Made by a program: the position numbers and the translations under genes | The notes under the pieces: generated by a model | Told to the model about the DNA's origin: nothing | Database searches by the model: none | The model's input: only the letters and a program-made list of their open reading frames with translations | In this document: piece by piece, positions 1 to 8,246 of the stretch | How the letters are laid out: each line of letters opens with the position of its first letter | How positions within the stretch are numbered: position 1 is the stretch's first letter | Assembly (NCBI GenBank): GCA_043746815.1 | Contig: JAYTQG010000144.1 | Span: 1-64,000, forward strand | DNA length: 64,000 nucleotides | Reading direction: 5' to 3' | Source: JAYTQG01 sp043746815 | GTDB taxonomy: Bacteria > Actinomycetota > Thermoleophilia > Miltoncostaeales > Miltoncostaeaceae

Positions 1-730
1 GATTTCGCCACACGGCTGATCCGGCGCTACTCGTCAGTGGCTGCCTGAACGGACCGCCGATCGCGGCAAAGGCTGCTGCGCTGAGGAGTGGGATCGCACT
101 GGCACCGGCCACAGCCGCCAGGAGTGCGCGCCAGCGGATGGGCCACAGCACAACGGCCAAGACCGGAAACATGATCGGAGCGCTCTCACGCACTGACCAG
201 GCACAACCGAGGAGCGCGCCCGCAGCCAGTGCCCACCGGATTGCGTGGTCGCCGCGTCGCCCCCGGAGCGCTGCCCAAACCGAGAGTCCAATCAGGGCGG
301 GCATCCATGAGTCTGGGCGAAGGCGCGTGGCGAACTCGACCTCAAGTGGCGCGGCCGCCATGAGGGCGGACGCCAGCAGCCCAACTCTTGCCCCGGCAAG
401 CTCTCGTCCGACCAGGAATGCCGCGATGACCCCGACAAGCGAGCCGACGAAGGGCCACGCGACTGCGGTGTAGTCGCTCGCACCAACGAGTCGAAAGAGT
501 GTGGCGATTGGCCACAGCAAAACGATTCTCGTGCCGAACCACTCCCCTGGTCCGGTCGGCAAGAAGCCGTTTGCGAGGTTTCGTGCCACCTGTACGTAGC
601 GGCCGTCGTCGTAGCCAATCCCGAATGTGACACCGCCGAAGGCCCAGAGACGAATCGCGATTGCGCCAATCGCAACGGTCAGCGCAGCTCCGACGGTTCC
701 GGGGTTACGACCCCGCAGGATGTGGATCAC
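1..730 (-). CDS. GT39/PMT-like membrane glycosyltransferase (partial, C-terminus outside window)
   Basis: The frame opens at GTG (complement of 728-730) and stays open to the window edge, giving about 243 residues. The start shares four bases (GTGA) with the stop of the DUF2304 gene, like most junctions in this operon. The product is strongly hydrophobic. After the first membrane segment comes a GIGYDDGRYVQVARNL stretch that matches the acidic first loop (YDDxxY) of ArnT/PMT-type glycosyltransferases that use polyprenyl-phosphate sugars. A GT39-like role, adding sugars at the outer membrane face, is inferred from that loop and from the adjoining DPM-type GT2, which could make the lipid-linked donor. 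The substrate is unknown, and the catalytic C-terminal half cannot be assessed. Confidence 0.8.
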   Translation of the reverse strand, partial: MIHILRGRNPGTVGAALTVAIGAIAIRLWAFGGVTFGIGYDDGRYVQVARNLANGFLPTGPGEWFGTRIVLLWPIATLFRLVGASDYTAVAWPFVGSLVGVIAAFLVGRELAGARVGLLASALMAAAPLEVEFATRLRPDSWMPALIGLSVWAALRGRRGDHAIRWALAAGALLGCAWSVRESAPIMFPVLAVVLWPIRWRALLAAVAGASAIPLLSAAAFAAIGGPFRQPLTSSAGSAVWRN

Positions 731-1140
731 GGTGGGCCGCTGGGATTGTCCGCCGATTCCAGTCGTGCAAGGCGCTCCTCCAGGATGGCGACCCGCTGAG
801 CAAGTGCTCGCGTTCGCTGGACCGAGCGTGACAGGACGATTACGGTATCCAAGAGGACGAGTGCAAGGAAGATGAAGATGACCAAGAAGAGCGCTGACGG
901 GGGGTAGGACACTCCGATCAGGTCAGAAAACGCCGCGAGGCCGCCCTTCCAGGCGCCAAGGATGCCGACCCCGAGGGCCCCGGCGAGCCAACCGATCGCG
1001 TAGCGCTCCTGGAGGCGTCGGGAACGAATCAACGCGAGGATCGCAATGATGACGAGCGCAGCTGCGATAACGCCGACGATGAGGAGTCGGCTCTGAACGT
1101 CGTCAGCCGCGGAGGGCCCGGTGACTGCGAGCCACCTCAC
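727..1140 (-). CDS. DUF2304 small membrane protein
   Basis: This 137-residue protein starts at GTG in a GTGA overlap with the upstream GT2 and ends in a GTGA overlap with the GT39-like gene. It has three hydrophobic segments (about residues 18-37, 48-68 and 78-100) and then a charged, probably coiled-coil tail rich in Arg and Glu (about 105-130). That layout is typical of DUF2304 proteins, which usually sit beside DPM-type GT2 genes as they do here. The function is not known. A scaffold or membrane anchor for the adjacent dolichol-phosphate-mannose-synthase-like enzyme is an inference from this conserved neighbourhood. Confidence 0.85.
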   Translation of the reverse strand: MRWLAVTGPSAADDVQSRLLIVGVIAAALVIIAILALIRSRRLQERYAIGWLAGALGVGILGAWKGGLAAFSDLIGVSYPPSALFLVIFIFLALVLLDTVIVLSRSVQRTRALAQRVAILEERLARLESADNPSGPP

Positions 1141-1910
1141 GGCGTGCCCACGTGTCGTGAAGGGTTTCGTCCCAGGCAGCGGATCAGGACGGCGAGGCTG
1201 ACTTTGACGATGTAGTAGACGGAGCGAATCGGTGTAATCGACGATTGCCCGGCCTCGCGTTGGCGCATCTGGACAGGGACCTCCGTCACACGCAGGCCAC
1301 TGCGGTCCGCAAGGACGATTGCCTCGGCCTCCGGGTAGTCGGACGGATATTCGCGCGCAAAGACCGCAATGGCGGCGCGGTCGGCGGCGCGGAGGCCGGA
1401 GGTTGTATCGGTCACTCGGTAACCCACGAGCGCTGAGATCAGCTTGGAAAGGAGTGTGATCCCGCCCTGCCTCGCCCAGGAGGGGCGATAGCCGCCTGCG
1501 ATGAAGCGTGATCCAATGACGTAGTTCGCGGTGCCTGCCGCCAGCTCCCGAAGGAGCAGTGGAACCTGGTCGGCGGGGTGCTGTCCGTCACCATCAACCT
1601 GCACGAGAACGTCATATCCTTCCGCCTGCGCCAGTTGATAGCCCGCCTGGACCGCACCCCCGATACCGAGGTTGAAGGGCATTTTGAGCACCCTGGCTCC
1701 CGCGGCGGCGGCGACAGCGGCGGTGTCATCACGCGAGCCGTCATCGACGACGACAACCTCCACCTGAGGGTCAACCAGGGCGCGAAGCTCTGTGACTACC
1801 GCGCCGACGCTCGTCGCCTCGTTCAGTGCGGGCACCACCACGAGGACCCGGGGGTGTGTTCGGGGTTGCTCGGACACCTGAGGCAGCGTACCGACTGGGC
1901 TGACGCTCAC
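1137..1910 (-). CDS. Family 2 glycosyltransferase, polyprenyl-phosphate sugar synthase type
   Basis: This is a 257-residue cytoplasmic or peripheral GT2. It shows the nucleotide-binding start RVLVVVPALNEATSVG, the VVDDGSRDDT turn, the metal-binding QVDGDGQH (DxD) motif and DTTSGLRA, all usual in DPM1/GtrB-like enzymes that move a sugar from a nucleotide donor to polyprenyl phosphate. There is no C-terminal membrane domain; the neighbouring DUF2304 protein may supply the anchor. A longer reading frame reaches 2141, but those extra residues look like shadow translation of the upstream gene. GTG at 1910 overlaps the upstream stop by four bases, so I chose it. Sugar specificity cannot be read from the sequence. 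Confidence 0.9.
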   Translation of the reverse strand: MSVSPVGTLPQVSEQPRTHPRVLVVVPALNEATSVGAVVTELRALVDPQVEVVVVDDGSRDDTAAVAAAAGARVLKMPFNLGIGGAVQAGYQLAQAEGYDVLVQVDGDGQHPADQVPLLLRELAAGTANYVIGSRFIAGGYRPSWARQGGITLLSKLISALVGYRVTDTTSGLRAADRAAIAVFAREYPSDYPEAEAIVLADRSGLRVTEVPVQMRQREAGQSSITPIRSVYYIVKVSLAVLIRCLGRNPSRHVGTP

Positions 1911-2965
1911 TGCCCGCCGAAATGGGAGAAGGCCTCCGGTCCGCAGGCGTGCTGTCTCAGATGTGCTCGCCAGTCCCTGTCCAGGGTCAGACCCTGGTGA
2001 TGCAGGGAGCGACGCTCCCGGGAACTTTTCGGCAGCGCCGTCAGGCCCCGGACGACCCCACCAAGGGCCGCGCGCCGCACTCCAGGAGTGCTCCCCGCAT
2101 CCGCTGAACTGAGTGCCCGCCACCGCCTCAACGTCCACCACGGGGATGTCAGCAGCATCGTGAGCGGCAGATGGCGGGCCGCCACGACAATTCGGTTGCG
2201 TTCAACCAGCGTTGCCTTCGCAGGCGATGTCTCGCCAAACGTTCCGGAGAAGTGATGGTCGACCACAGCGTCCGGGATGAACATTGTCACCACGCCGCTT
2301 CGTGCCGCGCGAAGTCCCCAGTCCACGTCTTCAAGATACGAGCCGAGGCTGAGATCCAGCGGGCCGACTCGCTCGAAGGTCGCGCGCCGGATCATCACCG
2401 CGGTACCGCTTGGCAGGAGGATCTGTTCTTCACGCATCCGGTGCGCATCGACCCGTTCGCCATGCCAGCGGGGGCGCGCCACACCATCCGGATAGAGCAG
2501 GAGGCCAGCCGAGTCGATCCGTGAACGGTCTCGAAGTGATCGCACGAGGGGCGCCAACACTCCGCAATTCGGATGGCGTAGTGCTCCGGCGATCAGGGCC
2601 GCGAGGAAGTCCGGATGCGCCTCGACGTCATTGTTCAACAGCATGATCCACTCGACGTCAGCATTCGTGGCGGCAATCCCACGGCTGACCGTAGCGGCAA
2701 ACCCACTTCTCGGCGGCCCGTCGCCGGGAAGGAAGTGCGCGCCGAATGCGGCGCACACCGCGGCGCTGTCGTCAATCGAGCCATCGTCGGCGACGATGAT
2801 CTCGGCGGCCGGGAGGGTCTGGGCGGTGAGGGAGCGAAGGCACCCCGTCAGCCAATGCGCGCCGTCCAAATTTGGGATGACAATCGCGACCGGCGCGGAA
2901 ACCGGTCTGGAGGCCTCGGTCAGGTCGCGTCCGCCGGACGGCGATCGGTGGGACCGCCCTTCCAC
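1907..2965 (-). CDS. Family 2 glycosyltransferase, rhamnosyltransferase-like
   Basis: A GT2 domain covers most of the protein: VAIVIPNLDG at the start, ADDGSIDDS, then MLLNNDVE as the metal-binding motif and YLEDVDWGLR as the probable base region. This is the pattern of WbbL/GT2_3 rhamnosyltransferase-like enzymes that extend cell-surface glycans. The donor is unknown; an rmlABD set elsewhere in the window makes dTDP-rhamnose possible. The first canonical start is GTG 2965, which would overlap wzz by 46 bp. A CTG at 2923 instead gives a 4-bp CTGA overlap and begins 10 residues before the domain. Because a CTG start is forced for the flippase gene in this operon, CTG 2923 is a serious alternative. 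Confidence 0.88.
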   Translation of the reverse strand: MEGRSHRSPSGGRDLTEASRPVSAPVAIVIPNLDGAHWLTGCLRSLTAQTLPAAEIIVADDGSIDDSAAVCAAFGAHFLPGDGPPRSGFAATVSRGIAATNADVEWIMLLNNDVEAHPDFLAALIAGALRHPNCGVLAPLVRSLRDRSRIDSAGLLLYPDGVARPRWHGERVDAHRMREEQILLPSGTAVMIRRATFERVGPLDLSLGSYLEDVDWGLRAARSGVVTMFIPDAVVDHHFSGTFGETSPAKATLVERNRIVVAARHLPLTMLLTSPWWTLRRWRALSSADAGSTPGVRRAALGGVVRGLTALPKSSRERRSLHHQGLTLDRDWRAHLRQHACGPEAFSHFGGQ

Positions 2966-3762
2966 ACGAGCGTGGCGATGATCCCGAGGATCGCGCCGAT
3001 GATGGCGGCGAAGATCGCGCTACTCAGTCGGCTCTTCGCTCCACCGGACGACTTCGCGGTGCTCGCGCCAGACACCAGGGCTGGCGCCTCGATCTGCTTG
3101 CTCTTTTGAAGGTCGAGTTGCTGTTGATCGATGTCATTTCGGACCAGCGCCATCTCACCCGCGATGTTGTTCAGGTTTGAGAGCAGGAACGTTCCGCGTT
3201 CGCCAGTCGCCCGGGCCAGTTGCGCCCGGTAGCTCTTCGCTTCCCTGATCAAATTGTTCTCGCGCACCACAAGGTTGTTGATTCTCGCCGTATAGGTCTC
3301 GATTTGCGGGGCGTAGGAATCGTTCGCGACCTTGAAGACTTCGGCTGCGTAGGCCTCGGTCACGCGTCGCGCAATCGACCGTTCCCGGTCGGTAACGGAC
3401 ACGGACACGATCGTCGGCTGGTTGACGTTTCCACTTCCTGCCGTCCGCGCGGCCGAGAGCGTCACATCGTCCCGAACGCGGTCAGCGGAGATCCCGGTTG
3501 CTCCAGCAACCCTCTGGATAATGTCGTCGCTCTTCAGTCCCTGGGCGGCGGTGGCCGGGTTTGTCCGCAGTGTGACGACGGGAACGCCACTTTGGCTCGT
3601 CGCCTGTCCCATAAAGACCGATGCCGTTGACGTGTAGGTCGTTTGCTTCCCGAAGCTGAGCAGGAGGCCGATGAGCCCAGCCAGGAGCGTCGTCGCGAGG
3701 ATCAGCCAGCGGCCCTGCCAAAGAACGCGACCGTAGTCGCGGAGCGTAATTTCACGATCCAT
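2920..3762 (-). CDS. Wzz-type polysaccharide chain-length/co-polymerase protein
   Basis: This 280-residue protein begins MDREITLRDYGRVLWQ, followed by a first membrane segment (about residues 18-37) and a long extracytoplasmic region with a predicted helical stretch. A second membrane segment lies near the C-terminus (about 247-267), followed by a short charged tail. This is the Wzz/PCP layout that controls polymer length with a Wzy polymerase. No Walker motifs or tyrosine-rich tail follow, so no BY-kinase domain is fused, and none is seen nearby. ATG 3762 lies 11 nt after the ATP-grasp stop. A longer frame reaching 4014 is only shadow sequence of that gene. Confidence 0.85.
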   Translation of the reverse strand: MDREITLRDYGRVLWQGRWLILATTLLAGLIGLLLSFGKQTTYTSTASVFMGQATSQSGVPVVTLRTNPATAAQGLKSDDIIQRVAGATGISADRVRDDVTLSAARTAGSGNVNQPTIVSVSVTDRERSIARRVTEAYAAEVFKVANDSYAPQIETYTARINNLVVRENNLIREAKSYRAQLARATGERGTFLLSNLNNIAGEMALVRNDIDQQQLDLQKSKQIEAPALVSGASTAKSSGGAKSRLSSAIFAAIIGAILGIIATLVWKGGPTDRRPADAT

Positions 3763-3773
3763 TGTGAGCGATC

Positions 3774-4775
3774 CTACGACGCCACGAGGGCGTACCCGTC
3801 GCCTGTGTGTGTCACGATGAACTGGTCGAGGTAGCGGGTCATGGCGACACCGACGCGGTGCGTTCCAACTCGCGAGTGGGGCGTTTCGCCAGCCGCCATC
3901 GCGACGATCAATCCGGGGTAGTCCGCTCCGGCGGCTTGAGGCAGTGGAAATGCGCCGCCGAAGCGGGTGTTGATATCCGTGATCCCAAGGATCTCGCCAT
4001 CGTCGCGGAAGCATTGAATCGTCGCGGGACCTCGAAGGCCAATGCCACGGATGGTCCGGACCGCGAGGTCAACAAGCTGAGGGTCGTCCAAGGTCTCGCC
4101 TTTGATCTGCTCGCCACCCTTGCTTTGGATCATGCGGCGTGGCACCGCGCCGAGCGGTTCGCTGTCGAGGGTCGCCAGGCAGTCGATGGAGAATTCAAGG
4201 CCCGGGAGGCACTGCTGAATAACGCTTGCCGCCGCCTTCGTGTAGCCGAGGAAGAAGGCAAGCTCCTGCGGGTTTGCGCAGTGGTGGATGTCGCGGCCCG
4301 CGAAGCCCATCCGCGGCTTCAAGAGGACCGGATATGGCAGCGCTGCCGGATCGACGGTTCCAGGCAGCCAGGTTGGCGGCGATGGGAGTCCGTGGGCCGC
4401 TAGGAGCTCGTGGCAGAGCCATTTGTCCTGGCAACCAAGGGCGACCTCCGGGGTGGGGAGCAGCGTTAGCGCACCGGCCGCGGCGATCTCGTCGGATGCC
4501 GTCGCCAGAACCACAGGATCGAGATCCGTGAGTGGAAGCACAACGCGAGCGCCATGCTCGCCACACACGCGGGCGACCCCGGCTCCATAGCCAGGATCGG
4601 TCACCGCTGGCAGCGTGACGACAAGATCGGCGGCCTGAAGCGACGGCGAAAGCGGATCCAGGTCGCTGACGATGACCTTCCCGCGGTGCGGCCCTTCGGA
4701 CAGTTCGCGCTGAAAGGCCCTCACGATGTCCACTCGCTGGCCCGCGCAGGTGAGAAGGACGCTGATTTCAGCCAA
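3774..4775 (-). CDS. ATP-grasp domain protein of a polysaccharide cluster
   Basis: This 333-residue protein has an N-terminal Rossmann-like part (ISVLLTCAGQRVDIV) and then an ATP-grasp domain with YPVLLKPRMGFAGRDI as the ATP-binding loop and ITDINTRFGGAFPLP as the metal- and ATP-binding end. Relatives belong to the PylC/CarB-like group often found in capsule and exopolysaccharide loci. They ligate a carboxylate to an amine, but the substrate here is unknown. It could add an amino acid or other substituent to a sugar; that is inference only. The start is TTG 4775, eight bases inside the preceding gene, and no ATG or GTG lies between it and the domain. Confidence 0.85.
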   Translation of the reverse strand: MAEISVLLTCAGQRVDIVRAFQRELSEGPHRGKVIVSDLDPLSPSLQAADLVVTLPAVTDPGYGAGVARVCGEHGARVVLPLTDLDPVVLATASDEIAAAGALTLLPTPEVALGCQDKWLCHELLAAHGLPSPPTWLPGTVDPAALPYPVLLKPRMGFAGRDIHHCANPQELAFFLGYTKAAASVIQQCLPGLEFSIDCLATLDSEPLGAVPRRMIQSKGGEQIKGETLDDPQLVDLAVRTIRGIGLRGPATIQCFRDDGEILGITDINTRFGGAFPLPQAAGADYPGLIVAMAAGETPHSRVGTHRVGVAMTRYLDQFIVTHTGDGYALVAS

Positions 4776-5472
4776 GTGGGTTCCCCGTCGTCGGTGCGTC
4801 GCTTGTCCGCTTGGGAAGGTCGAACCCACCCGCCTCGCCACGGTAGGTCCCCCGCCGTCCAAGAACGACGCCAGCGGTGCGCACAAGGATCCACAGATCG
4901 CGCGCGAGACTCCACCGGTCGATGTACTCCAGGTCAAGCTCAATCCGCGTTGACCAGGGGATCTCGTTGCGGCCGTTGACCTGGGCCCAGCCGGTGACGC
5001 CCGGGCGCGCGAGCAGACGTTGGCGCTGGCGGTCGTCGTAGTGCTCCACCTGGCTCGCGACTGTGGGACGTGGCCCCACAATGCTCATGTCGCCGCGAAC
5101 CACGTTAGCCAGCTGGGGAAGCTCATCCAGCGACAGTCGCCGCAGAATCGCGCCAGCCTTCGTGATCCGCGAATCGCCGTCACTCACCGCAAGCCCCGCC
5201 CCCATTGCCTCGGCCCCGACAACCATCGTGCGGAACTTCAGGAGGTTGAACCGGTGTCCGTGCAGGCCAACGCGCTCCTGGCGGAAGATGGCTGGTCCGC
5301 GAGATGTCAGGCGCACCCAAGCGGCGATGGCCACGAACGCTGGGGAGGTGCCCACCAACAGTGGGACGGCGATTGCGAGGTCGAGACCACGCTTGGCGCG
5401 GCCCCCAACGGCGGGAGGATCCATGGTGGAGCGGATCGAGCGGTCTCCTTGCACGGCTACACGAACCTTCAC
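4768..5472 (-). CDS. Bacterial sugar transferase initiating polysaccharide synthesis
   Basis: This 234-residue polyprenyl-phosphate phosphoglycosyltransferase (PF02397 type) would load the first sugar phosphate onto undecaprenyl phosphate. Visible signatures are KRGLDLAIAVPLL with a single membrane segment, FRQERVGLHGHRFNLLKFRTM, the SLDELPQLANVV motif, GDMSIVGPRPT and PGVTGWAQVNGR, in the order usual for the catalytic core. It is the short form (PglC/PssY-like), without the multi-span N-terminal domain and CoA-binding-like fold of WbaP/WbaJ proteins. GTG 5472 follows one base after the stop of the upstream GT4. An internal ATG at 5424 is an alternative start. It is probably the committing enzyme of the whole operon. 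Confidence 0.93.
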   Translation of the reverse strand: MKVRVAVQGDRSIRSTMDPPAVGGRAKRGLDLAIAVPLLVGTSPAFVAIAAWVRLTSRGPAIFRQERVGLHGHRFNLLKFRTMVVGAEAMGAGLAVSDGDSRITKAGAILRRLSLDELPQLANVVRGDMSIVGPRPTVASQVEHYDDRQRQRLLARPGVTGWAQVNGRNEIPWSTRIELDLEYIDRWSLARDLWILVRTAGVVLGRRGTYRGEAGGFDLPKRTSDAPTTGNPLG

Positions 5473-5473
5473 C

Positions 5474-6679
5474 CTACGCGAGGGCCTCGACCGCTGCGAC
5501 GAAGCGGCGGGCGAGCTCTTCACGGTTGTAGTTCGCGACGACATACGCGCGCCCTGCCTCCCCCAGCTCCCTGGCGAGTGGGCGGTTGTCGGCCAGTTTG
5601 GCGATTGCCGCGGCCATCTGTGCGGGATCCTCCGGTCGAATCGCGATCCCGCAGGCTGCTGCTCGCACTAGCTTCGAGAGCTCACCCTCAGGTGCCGCGG
5701 CAATGATCGGGCGGCCCCCCCCGAGATAGTCAAAGACCTTGTTTGGCAGGGCGCCTGCGAACAGCGGAATGTCCTGGTACGGCAAAAGGGCCACGTCCGC
5801 GCGCGCGAGCCAACCCGGGACGTCCTGTTTGGCCACCGGGTCGATGAAGGTCACGTTGTTGAGATCGAGCGCCTTCGCCTGTTCCACGAGCGCCGGTTTC
5901 TGATCGCCGCCGCCAACGAATACGAACCGAATGTCGGTGCGTCCTCGCAGCCGATCGGCGGCCTGAAGGACGGTTCCGAGGCTGCTGTAGGTGCCGTGGG
6001 CGCCGACGTACATGGCGACGAACGCGTCACCCGGAACCGGCACGTGGACAGGGCCTCGGGCTGCCATATCGAGATCCACCCCATTCGTAATGAGGGTGAT
6101 GTTTTCCACGGGAACCCCGTGGTCGATCACGCCGTCACGGATGCCTTCGGTCAAGGCGACGATATGGTCGGCGCGGGCATAACAGAAGCTCTCAAGCCGA
6201 CGCGCAACCGCGAGCATTCGCTGGTCGGTGACAAGCCCCATCGCCTCCGCGGAATCCGGCCAAAGGTCCCGAACTTCCAACAGAAACTTCGCGCGCTTGG
6301 CGCGGGCAACGGTTGCTGCACCGGCGGCTGCGGGGAGCGACGGTGAGGACGCGATGACGACATCGGGCTTCGGCACACGAGCAGAGGCAATGGCGCTCCA
6401 CCAGGCGAACGTCGTGTAGTTCGAAAGGCGCGAGCGCAGGTCTCGCCCATAGCCGGGGGTCGAGTAGGTTCGCCAGATGTCGATGTCGCCTTCGCGCTCG
6501 CGGACCATCTTCTTGCCGCGGTACTGCTCCGGAATCTCGCGGGCCTTGTGCTGCACGTACGAGGTGACGACAGTGACGTCGTGGCCAGCGCGGGCGAGGG
6601 CCTTGGTGTGCTGCCAATGGCGGACACCGCCGGGTTGGTCGCCGCTGACGAAGTATTGGGAGACGTAGAGGATGCGCAT
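5474..6679 (-). CDS. Family 4 glycosyltransferase (WcaI/WbuB-like)
   Basis: This is a 401-residue GT4 with GT-B fold. The N-terminal domain opens MRILYVSQYFVSGDQPGGV and contains HTKALARAGHDVTVVT, typical of WbuB/WcaI N-acetylfucosaminyl- or glucosyltransferases. The C-terminal donor domain has FVFVGGGDQKP, LLPYQDIPLFAGALPNKVFD and GRPIIAAAPEGEL. It would add a nucleotide-activated sugar to the lipid-linked repeat on the cytoplasmic side. ATG 6679 lies 10 nt after the flippase stop, and the N-terminal motif begins at this codon, so the longer frame to 6766 is rejected. The donor sugar cannot be assigned. Confidence 0.9.
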   Translation of the reverse strand: MRILYVSQYFVSGDQPGGVRHWQHTKALARAGHDVTVVTSYVQHKAREIPEQYRGKKMVREREGDIDIWRTYSTPGYGRDLRSRLSNYTTFAWWSAIASARVPKPDVVIASSPSLPAAAGAATVARAKRAKFLLEVRDLWPDSAEAMGLVTDQRMLAVARRLESFCYARADHIVALTEGIRDGVIDHGVPVENITLITNGVDLDMAARGPVHVPVPGDAFVAMYVGAHGTYSSLGTVLQAADRLRGRTDIRFVFVGGGDQKPALVEQAKALDLNNVTFIDPVAKQDVPGWLARADVALLPYQDIPLFAGALPNKVFDYLGGGRPIIAAAPEGELSKLVRAAACGIAIRPEDPAQMAAAIAKLADNRPLARELGEAGRAYVVANYNREELARRFVAAVEALA

Positions 6680-6689
6680 CGGGCCGTGA

Positions 6690-8246
6690 TTATCCCTCGG
6701 CCGGTCGACGTCGGCGCACAACAGAACGCAGCGCGTCGGTTGACGAACGAAGCTCGGCAGGTGCAATGACCCGTGTTGCAGCCAGGAAGACCGCCGCGGC
6801 GAGGAGTCCCTTCCCGGCCAGGATCAGCGCTCCCACGGTCCAGTGGTGGCCAACGCTCGAAACAACGTCCGATAGCGCGACAAGGACGACCGCCGCAGGC
6901 ACGGTTGCGATGGCAATTCGTCCCTGCTGGATCAGGACGGCGCGGGCGCCAAAACCCGGGAGCCGTCGGCGAAGCTGCCACAGCATGATCCCGGCGTTTA
7001 CGACGCTACCGATCAGGGTTGCGAGCGCGAGTCCCGCGATTCCCATCGGGCCAAGCAGCGCGAGGTCCAGGCCGATCACGACGACGACCGTCGTCAACGT
7101 TGCGACCATGATGTCCTTCGGCGCGCGCGCCGCGGAGAGGGCGCGATTGAGGAGATAGACCATGAAGGCCGCCCAGATTGCGAGGCCGTACCAATGGACG
7201 GCGCTCGCGATGTCGACGCGACACTGGTGCTGGCATCTCTTTCGCTCGAACGCAACCTGCGTGAGACCGTGCGCCTCAATGGCCATGAACGCGGAAAGCG
7301 GCATGGCGACCATGGCGAGTAGGCCAGCCGCCCGCCGGAACGCTGCCGTCATCTCCAGGTGACGCCCCTCATTCATCAGACGCGCGATGTGGGGAAAGAG
7401 CGGGATGAGGAGCGGGAACAAGAGTGCAGTCCGCGGAGCGGAACCGAGCGCGTTCGCGAAGTTCAACGCCGCGTTCTTTCCGTTACCGACGGTCGACGCA
7501 AAGATCTTGTCGGTCAGGCTATTGATCTGCTGGGAGACCGATCCTGCGAGGACTGGCAACGCAAGCACGCCGGTGCCGATCAGTCGGGGATGGGTGACTG
7601 CGAGTCGTCCTCCGCCGGTTCGCCAGAATCGGACGAACTGCGGCAGTTGGAGCGCGATCTGCAGTACCGCGCCCAGCACGACCCCCCAGGCTGCCGCGCG
7701 AATGCCCAGCCGGTTGTGAAGGACCACAATGCCAACCAGGATTCCAGCGTTAAAGGCAACGCCGATCGCAGCGGGTCTCGCGAAGCGGCCGCGCACCTGC
7801 AAAAGCGCGGTCAACACGGCCGTGATTCCTTGCAGTGCAAGCGCTGGCGACATGACGCGGATGAGATCGGCGGTGAGGTTCGCGCTCTTCGGATTCAGCC
7901 TGAAGCACCACGCGATCGCGCCCGGCCAGATCGCAGCAATCGCCGTCAGCAGGATGAGCGCAAGGCCGACCCACGTCAAGATTGCTCCAACGAGCCGCCA
8001 TGCACTGGCTTCCCCGGCATGTGCTTCTTCATCCTGAAAGACCGGAATCACGAGCGTGACGAGGACATACAGCGCAACCGCTGCAAAGGTGTTCACGACG
8101 AACAGGCCGTTGACATAGGCATCGGTTTCGATCGTCGTGCCGTAAACGCCGACGAGGACCTGCTCGCGGACAAATCCGAGGAGCCGGGAGACGATTCCGA
8201 AGGCGGCGACGATGACCGCGGCCCGGGCGATGTTCGCGGAGCTCAG
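6690..8246 (-). CDS. MurJ/MviN-type lipid-linked saccharide flippase with CTG start
   Basis: This MOP-superfamily transporter is predicted to have about 14 membrane segments and 518 residues, a usual length for MurJ. The first ATG/GTG/TTG codon in frame is GTG 8096, but the conserved MurJ N-terminus (SRLLGFVREQVL, then YGTTIETDAYV) lies upstream of it. The frame is open back past 8246, and the only plausible initiator there is CTG 8246, which sits in a 4-bp CTGA overlap with the upstream gene's stop. No separate Wzx is seen, so it probably flips the exopolysaccharide repeat, although a lipid II role cannot be excluded. A Cys- and His-containing stretch (KRCQHQCR) replaces the usual loop near the middle of the protein. 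Confidence 0.9.
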   Translation of the reverse strand: MSSANIARAAVIVAAFGIVSRLLGFVREQVLVGVYGTTIETDAYVNGLFVVNTFAAVALYVLVTLVIPVFQDEEAHAGEASAWRLVGAILTWVGLALILLTAIAAIWPGAIAWCFRLNPKSANLTADLIRVMSPALALQGITAVLTALLQVRGRFARPAAIGVAFNAGILVGIVVLHNRLGIRAAAWGVVLGAVLQIALQLPQFVRFWRTGGGRLAVTHPRLIGTGVLALPVLAGSVSQQINSLTDKIFASTVGNGKNAALNFANALGSAPRTALLFPLLIPLFPHIARLMNEGRHLEMTAAFRRAAGLLAMVAMPLSAFMAIEAHGLTQVAFERKRCQHQCRVDIASAVHWYGLAIWAAFMVYLLNRALSAARAPKDIMVATLTTVVVVIGLDLALLGPMGIAGLALATLIGSVVNAGIMLWQLRRRLPGFGARAVLIQQGRIAIATVPAAVVLVALSDVVSSVGHHWTVGALILAGKGLLAAAVFLAATRVIAPAELRSSTDALRSVVRRRRPAEG

